DNA from: Erysipelotrichaceae bacterium
GTDB taxonomy: Bacteria > Bacillota_I > Bacilli_A > Erysipelotrichales > Erysipelotrichaceae
NCBI GenBank assembly: GCA_012513225.1
Contig: JAAZCQ010000025.1
Coordinates: 26,788 to 90,787, forward strand
Direction of reading: 5' to 3'
DNA length: 64,000 bases
A program made the translations under genes and the position numbers. The notes beneath the pieces were generated by a model. That model did not search any database and was not told the DNA's origin. It saw only the letters and a program-made list of their open reading frames with translations. This document shows, one piece after another, positions 55,203 through 64,000 of the stretch (position 1 is the first letter of the stretch; each line of letters starts with the position of its first letter).

Positions 55203-56312
55203 TTATTTACTTATTTTATCAATTAATGTATCCCATTGTGCAGAATCAACAGAAACATCAATTACAGTAACATTTCCATTTTTAAGATCTTCAGTAAATT
55301 TATTTATTTCAGTTTTTTCTTCTTCAGATAAAACTTCATTATAATAATCATTTTCTGCTAAACCAACACCATTTTCTTTATATCCTAAAGAAACAAGAGT
55401 TCCTAATGGAAGTTTGCCTTCCATATAAAGATCAATAGCACTTAATATAGCAATATCACAATTTTTTGTTGCAGAAGTAATTATTGTTTTTGCAAGTTCT
55501 GGTTTGCTTGATAAGCTTGCATATTGATCAGTGTCAACACCAATTGCATAGAAGCCTGCTTCAGCAGCTGCTTCAAATAAACCATTTCCTGCTCCACCTG
55601 CAGCATGCCAAATAACATCTGCACCTTGTTTATTCATATTTAAAGCAATTTCTTTCATTTTACCAGTATCTGTAAAATCACCAACAAATCCTACTTTAAT
55701 ATCAATATCTGGATTTACTGCTAATGCTCCTTGTATAAATCCTCCCAAGAATTGTTTAATACTATTAATTTCCATACCACCAATAGCACCAACTGTATTT
55801 GATTCAGTTTTAACAGCTGCAACAATACCTGCTAAATAACCAATTTGTTCAGATTTATAAGTAAGACCATAAACATTTGGCAAATCATTTAATTCAGCAT
55901 CAGAGTAATCAAAATTTATATATGTGATATCTGGGAATTGCTCTGCTGCTTCTAACATGTATGACTCATACTGGAAGTTACCAGAAATAATAATGTCATA
56001 TCCTTCTTGAGCAGCCTGTAGATTTGCACTTGCCCATCCAGCTTCATCGCTACCCATCTCAATTAATTTTGTTTCAATTTGATCTCCATATTTTTCTTCA
56101 ATTAATTTAAATGAATTGTAAGTAACATCAAAATATGATTGATCTCCAATATAAGGAAGTAATAACGCTACAGTTACCTTCTCTTCATTTGAATCAGTTG
56201 TTTGACTTGTTGATTCAGCAGTTTCTTTTGAATCATCACTTGAATTACTACCGCATCCAACTAAAGATAATGCCATCATAATTCCAATTAAAACAATTAA
56301 AAACTTTTTCAT
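55203..56312 (-). CDS. BMP-family nucleoside-binding lipoprotein
   Basis: A 369-residue protein with a lipoprotein signal ending LSLVGCGSN (Cys20). The BMP/PnrA fold follows: VALLLPYIGDQSYFDVTYNSF, IISGNFQYESYMLEAAEQFPDITYI, YKSEQIGYLAGIVAA, IGGMEINSIKQFLGGFIQGA and WHAAGGAGNGLFEAA. Members bind purine or other nucleosides outside the membrane. It overlaps the ADP-ribosylglycohydrolase-like gene by 4 bases and supplies the ABC transporter that follows. Confidence 0.93.
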   Translation of the reverse strand: MKKFLIVLIGIMMALSLVGCGSNSSDDSKETAESTSQTTDSNEEKVTVALLLPYIGDQSYFDVTYNSFKLIEEKYGDQIETKLIEMGSDEAGWASANLQAAQEGYDIIISGNFQYESYMLEAAEQFPDITYINFDYSDAELNDLPNVYGLTYKSEQIGYLAGIVAAVKTESNTVGAIGGMEINSIKQFLGGFIQGALAVNPDIDIKVGFVGDFTDTGKMKEIALNMNKQGADVIWHAAGGAGNGLFEAAAEAGFYAIGVDTDQYASLSSKPELAKTIITSATKNCDIAILSAIDLYMEGKLPLGTLVSLGYKENGVGLAENDYYNEVLSEEEKTEINKFTEDLKNGNVTVIDVSVDSAQWDTLIDKISK

Positions 56313-58408
56313 CTCTTTCCTCCATTTTTTGCTTTTAAGCCAATATTATATATACTTAATTCATCTTCGATATTATTGATAATTGCACAACATCCATTAT
56401 CACAAATTAAGTTATTATAATTAACTTTAAACCAAACTCGATTATCACTCGATACTACTATATTCCCATATTTCACATTAATATTCAATGTAAATCTTGA
56501 GTTGATTTTAATTTGGTTTGTGCTAATTTTCCCAAGATATATTTCTTTGAAAACTGAATTCTTTTTTATAATATATGAGACGTTATCTTTAGTAATTTTG
56601 ATAGCTTGATATACATTATTACCTTTTACACTAAAACAAGTTAAAAAATTTACATCATCTGTATATTCATAGTCTACTTCTATATTACTTATACTAGATT
56701 TATAATCAGAAAAAGTTACCATAGCTTTATTTAACACTAGTTTACTGTCTATAATTTTGATATTTCCATAAACATTTACTAATTGACTAATTGTTATTCT
56801 AGATTTTTCTACAAAGTCCAATCCCCAATCTTCTAAATACTGATTTTTGAAATCTATATTATAATCATATCCCTTTTTTACCTTAACATTACTTATATAA
56901 AAATATGATCTAGTAATTCTTAAATTATATTTAATCTTTATTCCATATTCACTTACTATATTTATACTTTTATCTATTTTATATATTAAGTCTATATTAT
57001 TTTCAACAAATAAATAATCTGAGTTATAAATAAAACCTTTATCATCTTTTACATATATGCAAGCTTCAAAAGATATATTTTCCGGATTCTCTAAACTGAA
57101 AAAAATTGTTTCATTTGGATAAATTGTAGGAGAAAATGAAGGCTCATACCTAGAATCATAAATCTCACTAGGTTTATAATATGTTTTTTGATAAATATAA
57201 CCATAATTATCCTTATATCCATTATTAACAATTACTTTCAATTTATTTTTTTCAACTTTTAATGATGTTTCGCTATACCTATTACCAATAGTTTTAAAAG
57301 ATTGAGTTGAATATGGAAAATAAAACACAAAATTTTTATAATCTGAATCCAAAAAAGAATTATATTCATACGGAATTGCTTTTTCTTTTAGTTTATATCC
57401 TAGCTTACAAAACTCAAATGCAGTATTAGTAATTGTATCTATATTTAAACTACCTATTGAACTACTAGATAAAAGTAAATCATTGATAGGATTAATCCAT
57501 TTTTCATCAATTCCCTTTAATCCTACTAATGCACCCATAATACTACCTACATTTCCAAGGTTACAATCCGTATCCCATCCTGCAGTAGCTAAGATGCTCA
57601 TAGTTTTATCAAAATTAGATTCTCCATATAACATTGCCATTATCATTAATGCAGTATTAGAAATAATTGGACAAACTCCGCCATAAACAGAATAATTATG
57701 TTTTTGTAGTATATAATCTAAACACTTTTTATAATCATTAGGATATAAGTTATGAAATTCTTTAATCTCTAAAACAATACTATAGTAATTGCTTTTTTTA
57801 TCTACAAATTCTAAAGCTTTATCTATAACAACGTTTATTTCTGTTTCAGAATAAGCAATAGAAATAGCACTCGCAATAAAGCTTGCTCCTTCTATACCAT
57901 CTAAATCATGAGTAACACTTGCCATTGATTTTGAAAGATAACTTGCAAGTTTAGGGTCTCCTACTGAGACATATCCCCAACAATCACTAAATATTTGGCC
58001 CCCTATTTGAGTACTTAAAATTTCACCATTAGTAGAAAAAGAACCAGAAACAGGAGCTATCATACCTTTTTTTAAATTATTATATGCAGTATGTTCAGTT
58101 GAAATACCATCCCCGCCCCACCAAAAAAAACCATGGCCATCATTTATATAATTTAATACTGTATTAGACATCTTTGTAAGTAATGGATCATCACTATCAT
58201 CTTCTAATGCTTTCACAAAAAATAAAGGGCCATTACTATCATCATCTGCAGCAAACACACCATAATCAACAGGATAATAGTTTATCTCTCCAAAAGTTTT
58301 AAGAATCTCTTTATATTCCCATCCCTCTATTGGAGCTCCTAGCCTTATTCCAATGATTTTACCTAACCAGGATGCATAAGTCGTTTCAAAATAATCTTTA
58401 AATTCCAT
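56309..58408 (-). CDS. ADP-ribosylglycohydrolase-fold protein with C-terminal beta domain
   Basis: A 699-residue protein. Residues about 5-330 match the DraG/ADP-ribosylglycohydrolase helical fold, with the magnesium-binding pairs in FAADDDSNGP near 53 and GWDTDCNLGNVGSIMGALVG near 270. Residues about 350-695 form a long beta-rich region resembling a concanavalin-like sandwich in its second half. There is no signal peptide. It might release ADP-ribose or, given the operon, cleave another glycosylated nucleoside-like compound. It lies between an esterase (11-base overlap) and the BMP lipoprotein (4-base overlap). Confidence 0.85.
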   Translation of the reverse strand: MEFKDYFETTYASWLGKIIGIRLGAPIEGWEYKEILKTFGEINYYPVDYGVFAADDDSNGPLFFVKALEDDSDDPLLTKMSNTVLNYINDGHGFFWWGGDGISTEHTAYNNLKKGMIAPVSGSFSTNGEILSTQIGGQIFSDCWGYVSVGDPKLASYLSKSMASVTHDLDGIEGASFIASAISIAYSETEINVVIDKALEFVDKKSNYYSIVLEIKEFHNLYPNDYKKCLDYILQKHNYSVYGGVCPIISNTALMIMAMLYGESNFDKTMSILATAGWDTDCNLGNVGSIMGALVGLKGIDEKWINPINDLLLSSSSIGSLNIDTITNTAFEFCKLGYKLKEKAIPYEYNSFLDSDYKNFVFYFPYSTQSFKTIGNRYSETSLKVEKNKLKVIVNNGYKDNYGYIYQKTYYKPSEIYDSRYEPSFSPTIYPNETIFFSLENPENISFEACIYVKDDKGFIYNSDYLFVENNIDLIYKIDKSINIVSEYGIKIKYNLRITRSYFYISNVKVKKGYDYNIDFKNQYLEDWGLDFVEKSRITISQLVNVYGNIKIIDSKLVLNKAMVTFSDYKSSISNIEVDYEYTDDVNFLTCFSVKGNNVYQAIKITKDNVSYIIKKNSVFKEIYLGKISTNQIKINSRFTLNINVKYGNIVVSSDNRVWFKVNYNNLICDNGCCAIINNIEDELSIYNIGLKAKNGGKR

Positions 58409-59264
58409 TTCTTTCCTCTATAAAATCTATTATTTTTTCTATATTATTATCAGTAAAAAAATATAAGTCTGTATGAACTTTACCCTTTACTAATTCATAT
58501 TTAATATAAACATTTTCTTTTACTGCATTTTTATATACTCTTTCTGATTGTAGATAAGGAACCATTGTATCTTTAGTTCCATGTTGAAGAAATATTCTTG
58601 GACTATTTTCATTTAAATGATTTATTGGATTACTTTCCATTACTTTTTTATTATCATATATATTTTTCCCTAAAAATATACAAAAAACATCTTCATTAGG
58701 ATCTTCACTTATATTTATACCTGTTTTTTTACTATCTTCTTTAATAGTACTAATATCTACAACAGGATAAAAAGAAATAATATTATGGATCTTATAATCT
58801 TTTAAACCAAATAAACTATTATTCATTAAACCTGCAGCTAAAACAAGATACCCACCTGCACTTTCTCCCCATAGACTTATACTACTTAAATCAAAATTAT
58901 ATTTTTCTCTATTTTCATAAACCCATTTAATACAATTTTTTAAATCTATAATTGGTCTTGGATAAGTAGCATCAAGTGCTTTTGTATAATCTGGAACTAC
59001 TACTGCATATCCATAATTTACAGGCTTTATCATTGGCTCTATATACTTAGATTGTTTAAATCCTGACACAAATCCTCCACCATAAACACTTATTATTACC
59101 TTAAAAGGACCTACTGTTTTTGGTAAATATAAATCTAAATTTAAATCATCATAATAATTAATATCTAAAATTTTATTATCATATTTATCCATATCCATAT
59201 GACCTAAATCAAATTTTAAAAAGTTTTCTAAAAATTCATTAAGTACAATATCAGTTCTTTTCAT
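58398..59264 (-). CDS. BD-FAE/carboxylesterase-like alpha/beta hydrolase
   Basis: A 288-residue protein. The oxyanion-hole motif VYGGGFVSGF lies near 62, the nucleophile in LWGESAGGYL near 134, an acidic residue in HGTKDTMVPY near 228 and the His in GKVHTDLYF near 265. These are the features of hormone-sensitive-lipase or feruloyl-esterase-like hydrolases. It has no signal peptide. Within the nucleoside operon it may remove an acyl group from an imported modified nucleoside or sugar. It overlaps the M20 hydrolase by 14 bases and the ADP-ribosylglycohydrolase-like gene by 11. Confidence 0.85.
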   Translation of the reverse strand: MKRTDIVLNEFLENFLKFDLGHMDMDKYDNKILDINYYDDLNLDLYLPKTVGPFKVIISVYGGGFVSGFKQSKYIEPMIKPVNYGYAVVVPDYTKALDATYPRPIIDLKNCIKWVYENREKYNFDLSSISLWGESAGGYLVLAAGLMNNSLFGLKDYKIHNIISFYPVVDISTIKEDSKKTGINISEDPNEDVFCIFLGKNIYDNKKVMESNPINHLNENSPRIFLQHGTKDTMVPYLQSERVYKNAVKENVYIKYELVKGKVHTDLYFFTDNNIEKIIDFIEERNGI

Positions 59265-60465
59265 CTAAAACTCCTTGTAATATTTCTTTATTATTTATAA
59301 GGTCTATCACAGACATTACTACTATTTTTGTAGGTTGTATTAAGCCTTTATCGTAATCTTCAATCATAAAATCTTTACCATGAAAAGAGCCTTTAAATCC
59401 ACTGTATCCAAATTGAGTTATAGGATAATGCATTGATATGTCACCAACATCCCCAGATGCAATACTTCTTTCATTCTTTATTATTTTTTCTTCACTTGAA
59501 AAGTGTAAAATATTGTTATAAATTACATCACTTAAATGTTTATTAGGAACAAGAGGTTTATAACCTTCTTTAGTTTCAATCTTTGCATCCCCACCTAAAC
59601 TTTTGCCACAATGGATTGCAAGAGTATCTAATTTTTCACTTATATCATTTAATGCTTCATAATTTAAACTTCTTATGTAGCATTCATATACAACCTTTTC
59701 AGGAACACTATTAATGCTATCTCCACCTTTAGTGATGATACCATGTATTCTTGTCATATTACCTTCAACAAGTGTTTCTCTTAACATTCCTAAGCCACTA
59801 TTAAATAATGTAAATATATTTAATGCATTAATACCTTCATTTGGTGATACTCCCGCATGAGAAGCTTTTCCGATAAAGGTTATTTTTTTATATATAAAAC
59901 CTGCAAGAGAAGAATTATAGCCAAATTCATATTTACCACCCATACCATGCAAGTGAATAAAACAATCAATACCTTCAAATAAACCCATTTCTAACATATT
60001 TGTTTTACCACCAATATACTTTATTTTATTTTCTTTAATTAATTTATTTCTATAATCTAAATCTGTATATTCTTCTGCAGGAGTATAAAATAAAGTAACT
60101 TTGCCATTAAACTCTAAATCATTTAAAACAATTATTGCATATGTCATTATTGCAACTTGAGTATTATGTCCACAAGAATGTGCAGCATTATCTATTTTAT
60201 TTGCATTTGGATGATTTAATGTTGGTATAGCGTCTAATTCAGCAATCAAACCAATATGAGGTTTTCCATTACCTAAAGAAACTTGAAAACCAGTTTCTAA
60301 GTATTCTTTTTCAACATGTATACCATATTTTTCAAGTTCTTCTTTTATTATTTTTTTAGTATTAAATTCCTTATATCCTAATTCTGGTGTATTAAATAGT
60401 TTGTTAGAAAATTCAATAATCTCATTTCTATAATCATCTATTTTTTCATTTAATATAGTATTCAT
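59251..60465 (-). CDS. M20-family amidohydrolase
   Basis: A 404-residue metal-dependent amidohydrolase. It has the start DYRNEIIEFSNKLFNTPELGYKE, metal-binding ELDAIPT and NAAHSCGHNTQ (near 85-102), TPAEEY near 133 and GKASHAGVSP near 199 in the dimerisation domain. Relatives are AbgB-type aminobenzoyl-glutamate, amino-acid or acyl-amino-acid hydrolases. It could trim an amide-linked group from the operon's substrate. It is co-translated with ribokinase (4-base overlap) and the esterase. Confidence 0.88.
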   Translation of the reverse strand: MNTILNEKIDDYRNEIIEFSNKLFNTPELGYKEFNTKKIIKEELEKYGIHVEKEYLETGFQVSLGNGKPHIGLIAELDAIPTLNHPNANKIDNAAHSCGHNTQVAIMTYAIIVLNDLEFNGKVTLFYTPAEEYTDLDYRNKLIKENKIKYIGGKTNMLEMGLFEGIDCFIHLHGMGGKYEFGYNSSLAGFIYKKITFIGKASHAGVSPNEGINALNIFTLFNSGLGMLRETLVEGNMTRIHGIITKGGDSINSVPEKVVYECYIRSLNYEALNDISEKLDTLAIHCGKSLGGDAKIETKEGYKPLVPNKHLSDVIYNNILHFSSEEKIIKNERSIASGDVGDISMHYPITQFGYSGFKGSFHGKDFMIEDYDKGLIQPTKIVVMSVIDLINNKEILQGVLDEKN

Positions 60466-61331
60466 TTTATTTCCTCTTTATATGGAATAGAGCTACTTGC
60501 TCCTTGTCTACTTACTGATATAGCAGCTGCCTTATTTGCAATATCAATAGCTTCAATTAAGCCTTTTTCAAAATTTGAAATAAAATAGCCTGTAAAAGTA
60601 TCCCCAGCACCAGTAGTATCTACTGTCCTTACTAAAACTGCATCTTTATGATAAATAATACCTTCTTTGTTTATACAAGAAACTCCTTTACTTCCTAATG
60701 TTAAAACTACTAACATTTTAGGATATTTTTTATGAAGAACTTTTAGTATCATTTCATAATCTTCATAACCACTAATTTCTTTACCTTCAACTTCATTAAT
60801 CAATAAAATATCAACTTTGCTTAAATCTATTTGATTTATTGCATCATTATATGGAGAAGGATTTAATGCAATAATCATTTCTAATTCATAGGCTTTATCT
60901 ATAATATATTTCAAATTTGATATTTCATTTTGAAGTAATATTAAATCCTGTTTATCAAAATTTAATAAAATATTATCAATATCTTCCTTATAAATTTCAA
61001 AATTTGACCCTGGTGCAATTATTATAGAATTATCTCCATTTTTATCTACTTGAATTATCGCATGACCACAATCATTATCACTTCTTTTAATATAATCAGT
61101 ATTTATATTATCTTTTTTTAGTTGATCTATTAATAGATCACCATCTTTTCCTAAACATCCTGCAAAATAAGTTTCTGTTTTACTTCTAGCTAAAGCAATA
61201 GCTTGATTAAAACCTTTTCCACCTGCAAAAATACTTTGTTTACTACTACTTATTGTTTGTCCTTTTTTCACTATTTCTTCAACATTATAAACTTTATCAA
61301 TGTTTGCAGATCCAAAAACTAAGTACTTCAT
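60462..61331 (-). CDS. rbsK: Ribokinase (PfkB family)
   Basis: A 289-residue sugar kinase, first gene of the operon. It has the N-terminal GGKGFNQAIALARS motif near 36, LNPSPYN near 153 and the C-terminal DTTGAGDTFTGYF with the catalytic Asp near 240. Ribokinase phosphorylates ribose at O5. In this operon it would use ribose freed by the nucleoside hydrolase and feed the pentose phosphate pathway. A specialised nucleoside or deoxyribose kinase of the same family cannot be excluded. Confidence 0.9.
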   Translation of the reverse strand: MKYLVFGSANIDKVYNVEEIVKKGQTISSSKQSIFAGGKGFNQAIALARSKTETYFAGCLGKDGDLLIDQLKKDNINTDYIKRSDNDCGHAIIQVDKNGDNSIIIAPGSNFEIYKEDIDNILLNFDKQDLILLQNEISNLKYIIDKAYELEMIIALNPSPYNDAINQIDLSKVDILLINEVEGKEISGYEDYEMILKVLHKKYPKMLVVLTLGSKGVSCINKEGIIYHKDAVLVRTVDTTGAGDTFTGYFISNFEKGLIEAIDIANKAAAISVSRQGASSSIPYKEEIK

Positions 61332-61362
61332 AACTTCACCATCCTACTTATTAAATATTATC

Positions 61363-61391
61363 ACATTATTACTATATTTTTTTATAGTCAA
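61363..61391 (-). promoter_or_regulatory. Putative promoter and operator of the nucleoside operon
   Basis: On the minus strand TTGACT (61391-61386) is 17 bases from a weak TAATGT (61368-61363). The inverted repeat ACTATA-N6-TATAGT (61371-61388) fills the spacer, where a bound repressor would block RNA polymerase. No regulator gene is present nearby. Confidence 0.45.
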
Positions 61392-61456
61392 AGAAGTGGA
61401 ATAATATATTTTAAATATGTATTATATGTTTATATGCAATTTATGAGGTGAAAGAC

Positions 61457-63973
61457 ATGTTGATAATAAAAAGAACTGGTAAACAAGAGGATTACCAAAT
61501 AGAAAAAATAGTAAATGCAGTAAGAAAAGCATTTGAAAGTTGTAAGGATGTAAAATATAATGATGAAACTCTTTTTGATATTGCTAAAGATGTAGAGCAA
61601 ATAATAGTAACTCAAGATAATGCTACAGTAGAACAAATTCAAGATTTAGTTGAAGAAAGTTTGATGAGAAAAGGATATTTTCAAGTTGCAAAATCTTATA
61701 TTCTATATAGAGAGACAAGATCAAAGAAAAGAGAATTTAGAAAATCAATTATTTCTAATTTTACTGAACAAGCAGACTTAGAAATAACTTTAAGCAATGT
61801 GGAAAAAGAATTCCCTCAAGATAACTATAGCCTTGAATTATTAAGTCAAAAATTTCATTCTTTTATTAAAGTAGGACAAGCAGATTCAGACTTGCTCACT
61901 GCTTTAATAAAAGCTGCAGTGGAGCTTGTTACAAAAGATGCACCAAATTGGGAATTTATTGCAGCAAGATTACTAATGATTCAATTTAATAGAAAACTAA
62001 AAATTAGGAAAGACCAATTTGATAATTTTTATAATAAAATTTCATTCCTTACTGAAAAAGGTTTATATGGTTCTTACATATTAGAAAATTATAGTAAAGA
62101 AGAAATACTTCAAGCAGAAACTTATATAGATAATTCAAGAAATAATTTATTTAATTACTCTGGACTAGATTTAGTTATTAAAAGATATGTAATAGTAGAT
62201 TATAAAAATCAACCTATTGAAACTCCACAAGAAATGTATTTAGGAATAGCATTACATTTAGCTATGAATGAAAAAAATAATAGATTAACCTATGTAAAAG
62301 AATTTTATGACATGCTTTCAACACTAAAAGTAACAATGGCAACACCAACCCTTGCAAACTCAAGAAAACCAATTCATCAGTTAAGCTCTTGTTTTATTGA
62401 TACAGTACCAGATAGTTTAGATGGTATTTATAGAAGTCTAGATAACTTTGCAAAGGTATCTAAACTTGGTGGTGGTATGGGCTTATACTTTGGTAAAGTA
62501 AGAGCAAAAGGCGGTACTATTAGAGGCTTTGAAGGAGCTGCAGGTGGTGTTATTAGATGGATAAGACTAGTAAATGATACTGCAGTTGCAGTAGATCAAT
62601 TAGGTGTTAGAGCTGGCGCTGTTGCAGTTTACTTAGATGTTTGGCATAAAGATTTACCAGAGTTTTTACAATTAAGAACAAATAATGGTGATGATAGATT
62701 AAAAGCACACGATGTCTTCCCTGCAATTTGCTATCCAGATTATTTCTGGGAGCAAGTAAAAACAAACATAAATGGAGATTGGTTTTTATTTGATCCTCAT
62801 GAGGTTTTTACTGTAAAAGGCTATCATTTAGAAGATCATTATGGAGATGATTGGAAAGAAAAATATTTAGAATGTATAGTTGACGGAAAAATTTCTAAAA
62901 GAATTATCCCTATTAAAGAACTTATAAGACTGATTATTAAAAGTGCTGTAGAAACAGGAACTCCTTTCACATTTAATAGAGATCATGTTAATAATATGAA
63001 TCCAAATCCACACAAAGGTATGATTTATAGTAGTAATCTATGTACAGAAATCGCTCAAAACATGAGTGAAATAGAGGCAATAAATCAAGAAATTATCGAA
63101 GTAAATAATGAAAAAGTTGTTGTAACAACAACAAAACCTGGAGATTTTGTTGTTTGTAATCTAGCAAGTTTAACATTAGGAAAAATTGATGTAAATAATA
63201 CTGATGAATTACACAAGCTAACTAAGCTTGTAGTAAGAGCCTTAGATAACGTAATAGATTTAAATTATTTCCCTTTACCTTATGCTAAAATCAACAACTT
63301 AAATTATAGACCAATTGGACTAGGTGCTTCTGGATATCATCATATGCTAGCAAAAAATAACATTCGTTGGGAAAGTGAAGCACACTTAGAATTTGTAGAT
63401 AAAATTTTTGAAGAAATAAACTATGCAGCCTTACAAGCAAGCAATGAACTAGCAATTGAAAAAGGAAAGTACGCACATTTTGAAGGTAGTGATTTTGACA
63501 ATGGAGATTATTTTGTTAAAAGAAATTATAATAGTGAAAGATGGAACAAATTAAGAGAAAGTATTCACCAAAATGGTATTAGAAATGGATATTTATTAGC
63601 AATTGCTCCTACATCAAGTACAAGTATTATTTCTGGTACAACTGCCGGATTAGATCCTATAATGGACAGATTCTTCTTAGAAGAAAAGAAAACTGGATTA
63701 ATACCAAGAGTAGCTCCAGATTTAAATACCAGTACACATTGGTTATATAAAAATGCGCATACAATTGATCAATCTTGGTCTATTAAGGCAGCAGGAATTA
63801 AGCAAAGACATGTTGATCAAGCAATGAGTATGAATATTTACATTACAAATGATTATACATTTAGACAAATATTAGACTTATATATATTAGCTTATGAAAA
63901 AGGTGTTAAAACATTGTACTATATAAGAAGTAAGAGTCTAGAAATAGATGAATGTGAAAGCTGTTCAGCATAG
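61457..63973 (+). CDS. nrdA: Class I ribonucleotide reductase, alpha subunit
   Basis: An 838-residue protein starting at the ATG at 61457, with GAGGTGA upstream; the in-frame GTG nine bases earlier is part of that site. An ATP-cone regulates activity at residues about 1-90. The catalytic domain has LSSCFIDTVPDSLDGI, KLGGGMGLYFG, SSNLCTEI with the radical Cys, VVCNLASLTLG and APTSSTSIISGTTAGLDP. The end has LYYIRS (paired Tyr of the radical path) and CESCSA redox cysteines. It makes deoxyribonucleotides with an NrdB partner that starts 9 bases downstream. Confidence 0.96.
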   Translation: MLIIKRTGKQEDYQIEKIVNAVRKAFESCKDVKYNDETLFDIAKDVEQIIVTQDNATVEQIQDLVEESLMRKGYFQVAKSYILYRETRSKKREFRKSIISNFTEQADLEITLSNVEKEFPQDNYSLELLSQKFHSFIKVGQADSDLLTALIKAAVELVTKDAPNWEFIAARLLMIQFNRKLKIRKDQFDNFYNKISFLTEKGLYGSYILENYSKEEILQAETYIDNSRNNLFNYSGLDLVIKRYVIVDYKNQPIETPQEMYLGIALHLAMNEKNNRLTYVKEFYDMLSTLKVTMATPTLANSRKPIHQLSSCFIDTVPDSLDGIYRSLDNFAKVSKLGGGMGLYFGKVRAKGGTIRGFEGAAGGVIRWIRLVNDTAVAVDQLGVRAGAVAVYLDVWHKDLPEFLQLRTNNGDDRLKAHDVFPAICYPDYFWEQVKTNINGDWFLFDPHEVFTVKGYHLEDHYGDDWKEKYLECIVDGKISKRIIPIKELIRLIIKSAVETGTPFTFNRDHVNNMNPNPHKGMIYSSNLCTEIAQNMSEIEAINQEIIEVNNEKVVVTTTKPGDFVVCNLASLTLGKIDVNNTDELHKLTKLVVRALDNVIDLNYFPLPYAKINNLNYRPIGLGASGYHHMLAKNNIRWESEAHLEFVDKIFEEINYAALQASNELAIEKGKYAHFEGSDFDNGDYFVKRNYNSERWNKLRESIHQNGIRNGYLLAIAPTSSTSIISGTTAGLDPIMDRFFLEEKKTGLIPRVAPDLNTSTHWLYKNAHTIDQSWSIKAAGIKQRHVDQAMSMNIYITNDYTFRQILDLYILAYEKGVKTLYYIRSKSLEIDECESCSA

Positions 63974-63982
63974 GAGGAAAAA

Positions 63983-64000
63983 ATGGAACAATTAACTAAA
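63983..64000 (+). CDS. nrdB: Start of the ribonucleotide reductase beta subunit (runs off window)
   Basis: Only six codons (MEQLTK) are visible, after a strong TAGGAGG site 9 bases beyond the alpha-subunit stop. The identity is inferred from the standard nrdAB gene order, not from the sequence itself. Confidence 0.5.

Noticed and set aside
61392..61456. NrdR boxes upstream of nrdA
   Set aside because: The AT-rich stretch has ATGTATTATATG-like pieces, but I could not find two copies of the NrdR consensus at the needed spacing.

Overview
The window comes from a very AT-rich, low-GC Gram-positive (Bacillota-type) bacterium. The evidence is strong GGAGG-type ribosome binding sites, intrinsic terminators ending in U-tracts, a T-box riboswitch, HPr with the regulatory Ser46 site, and the rpsF-ssb-rpsR, gdpP-rplI-dnaB, walJ-htrA-rlmH and ftsEX gene orders. 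Cell-wall hydrolases and PASTA/LysM/G5 domains point to a walled cell. UGG codons occur inside proteins and UGA is used as a stop, so the genetic code looks standard. I cannot fix the genus; an Erysipelotrichia-like or mollicute-related Bacilli lineage is possible, at low confidence.

Layout. 1-3.6 kb: start of glgB, a metallophosphoesterase, phosphoglucomutase and ptsH. 3.7-14.2 kb: a long minus-strand core cluster (pirin, rlmH, htrA-like, walJ, a LysM/G5/M23 peptidase, dnaB, rplI, gdpP, a DUF2232 gene, rpsR, ssb, rpsF). 14.2-26.6 kb: aminotransferase with Lrp regulator, a MacB-like ABC pair, a PASTA membrane protein with a decayed copy of its own tail behind it, uvrB, a CtpA-type protease, an EnvC-like M23 protein and ftsX/ftsE. 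26.6-36.9 kb: YitT and VanZ-like membrane proteins, a tryptophan ABC transporter behind a UGG-specifier T-box, a YqeY protein, an ABC exporter, a small chorismate mutase, a GltD-like oxidoreductase, and a two-gene ATP-grasp/esterase cassette. 36.9-40.9 kb: a nitrosative/redox stress module (DUF438-hemerythrin-PAS protein, Ric/ScdA di-iron protein, Fnr-family regulator), an aldo-keto reductase and tRNA-Leu(UAG). 40.9-49.6 kb: a SnoaL-like protein, a cation/proton antiporter behind a fluoride riboswitch, two 6-phospho-beta-glucosidases following a broken PTS EIIC gene, an AI-2E family permease and a CNNM/CorC protein. 49.7-64 kb: an RNase Z-like hydrolase, a nine-gene nucleoside scavenging operon (ribokinase, M20 amidohydrolase, esterase, ADP-ribosylglycohydrolase-like protein, BMP lipoprotein, ABC ATPase, two permeases, nucleoside hydrolase), then divergently the class I ribonucleotide reductase genes.

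How the genes work together. The nucleoside operon can import nucleosides, split them to base and ribose and phosphorylate the ribose, and it carries three extra hydrolases that hint at modified nucleoside or ADP-ribose-like substrates. The redox module has an FNR-type half-site palindrome (TTGAT-N4-ATCAA) placed exactly where a class II activator would sit in front of ric. Its neighbouring regulator has the recognition-helix residues that read this site. The two riboswitches tie their downstream transporters to tryptophan-tRNA charging and to fluoride.
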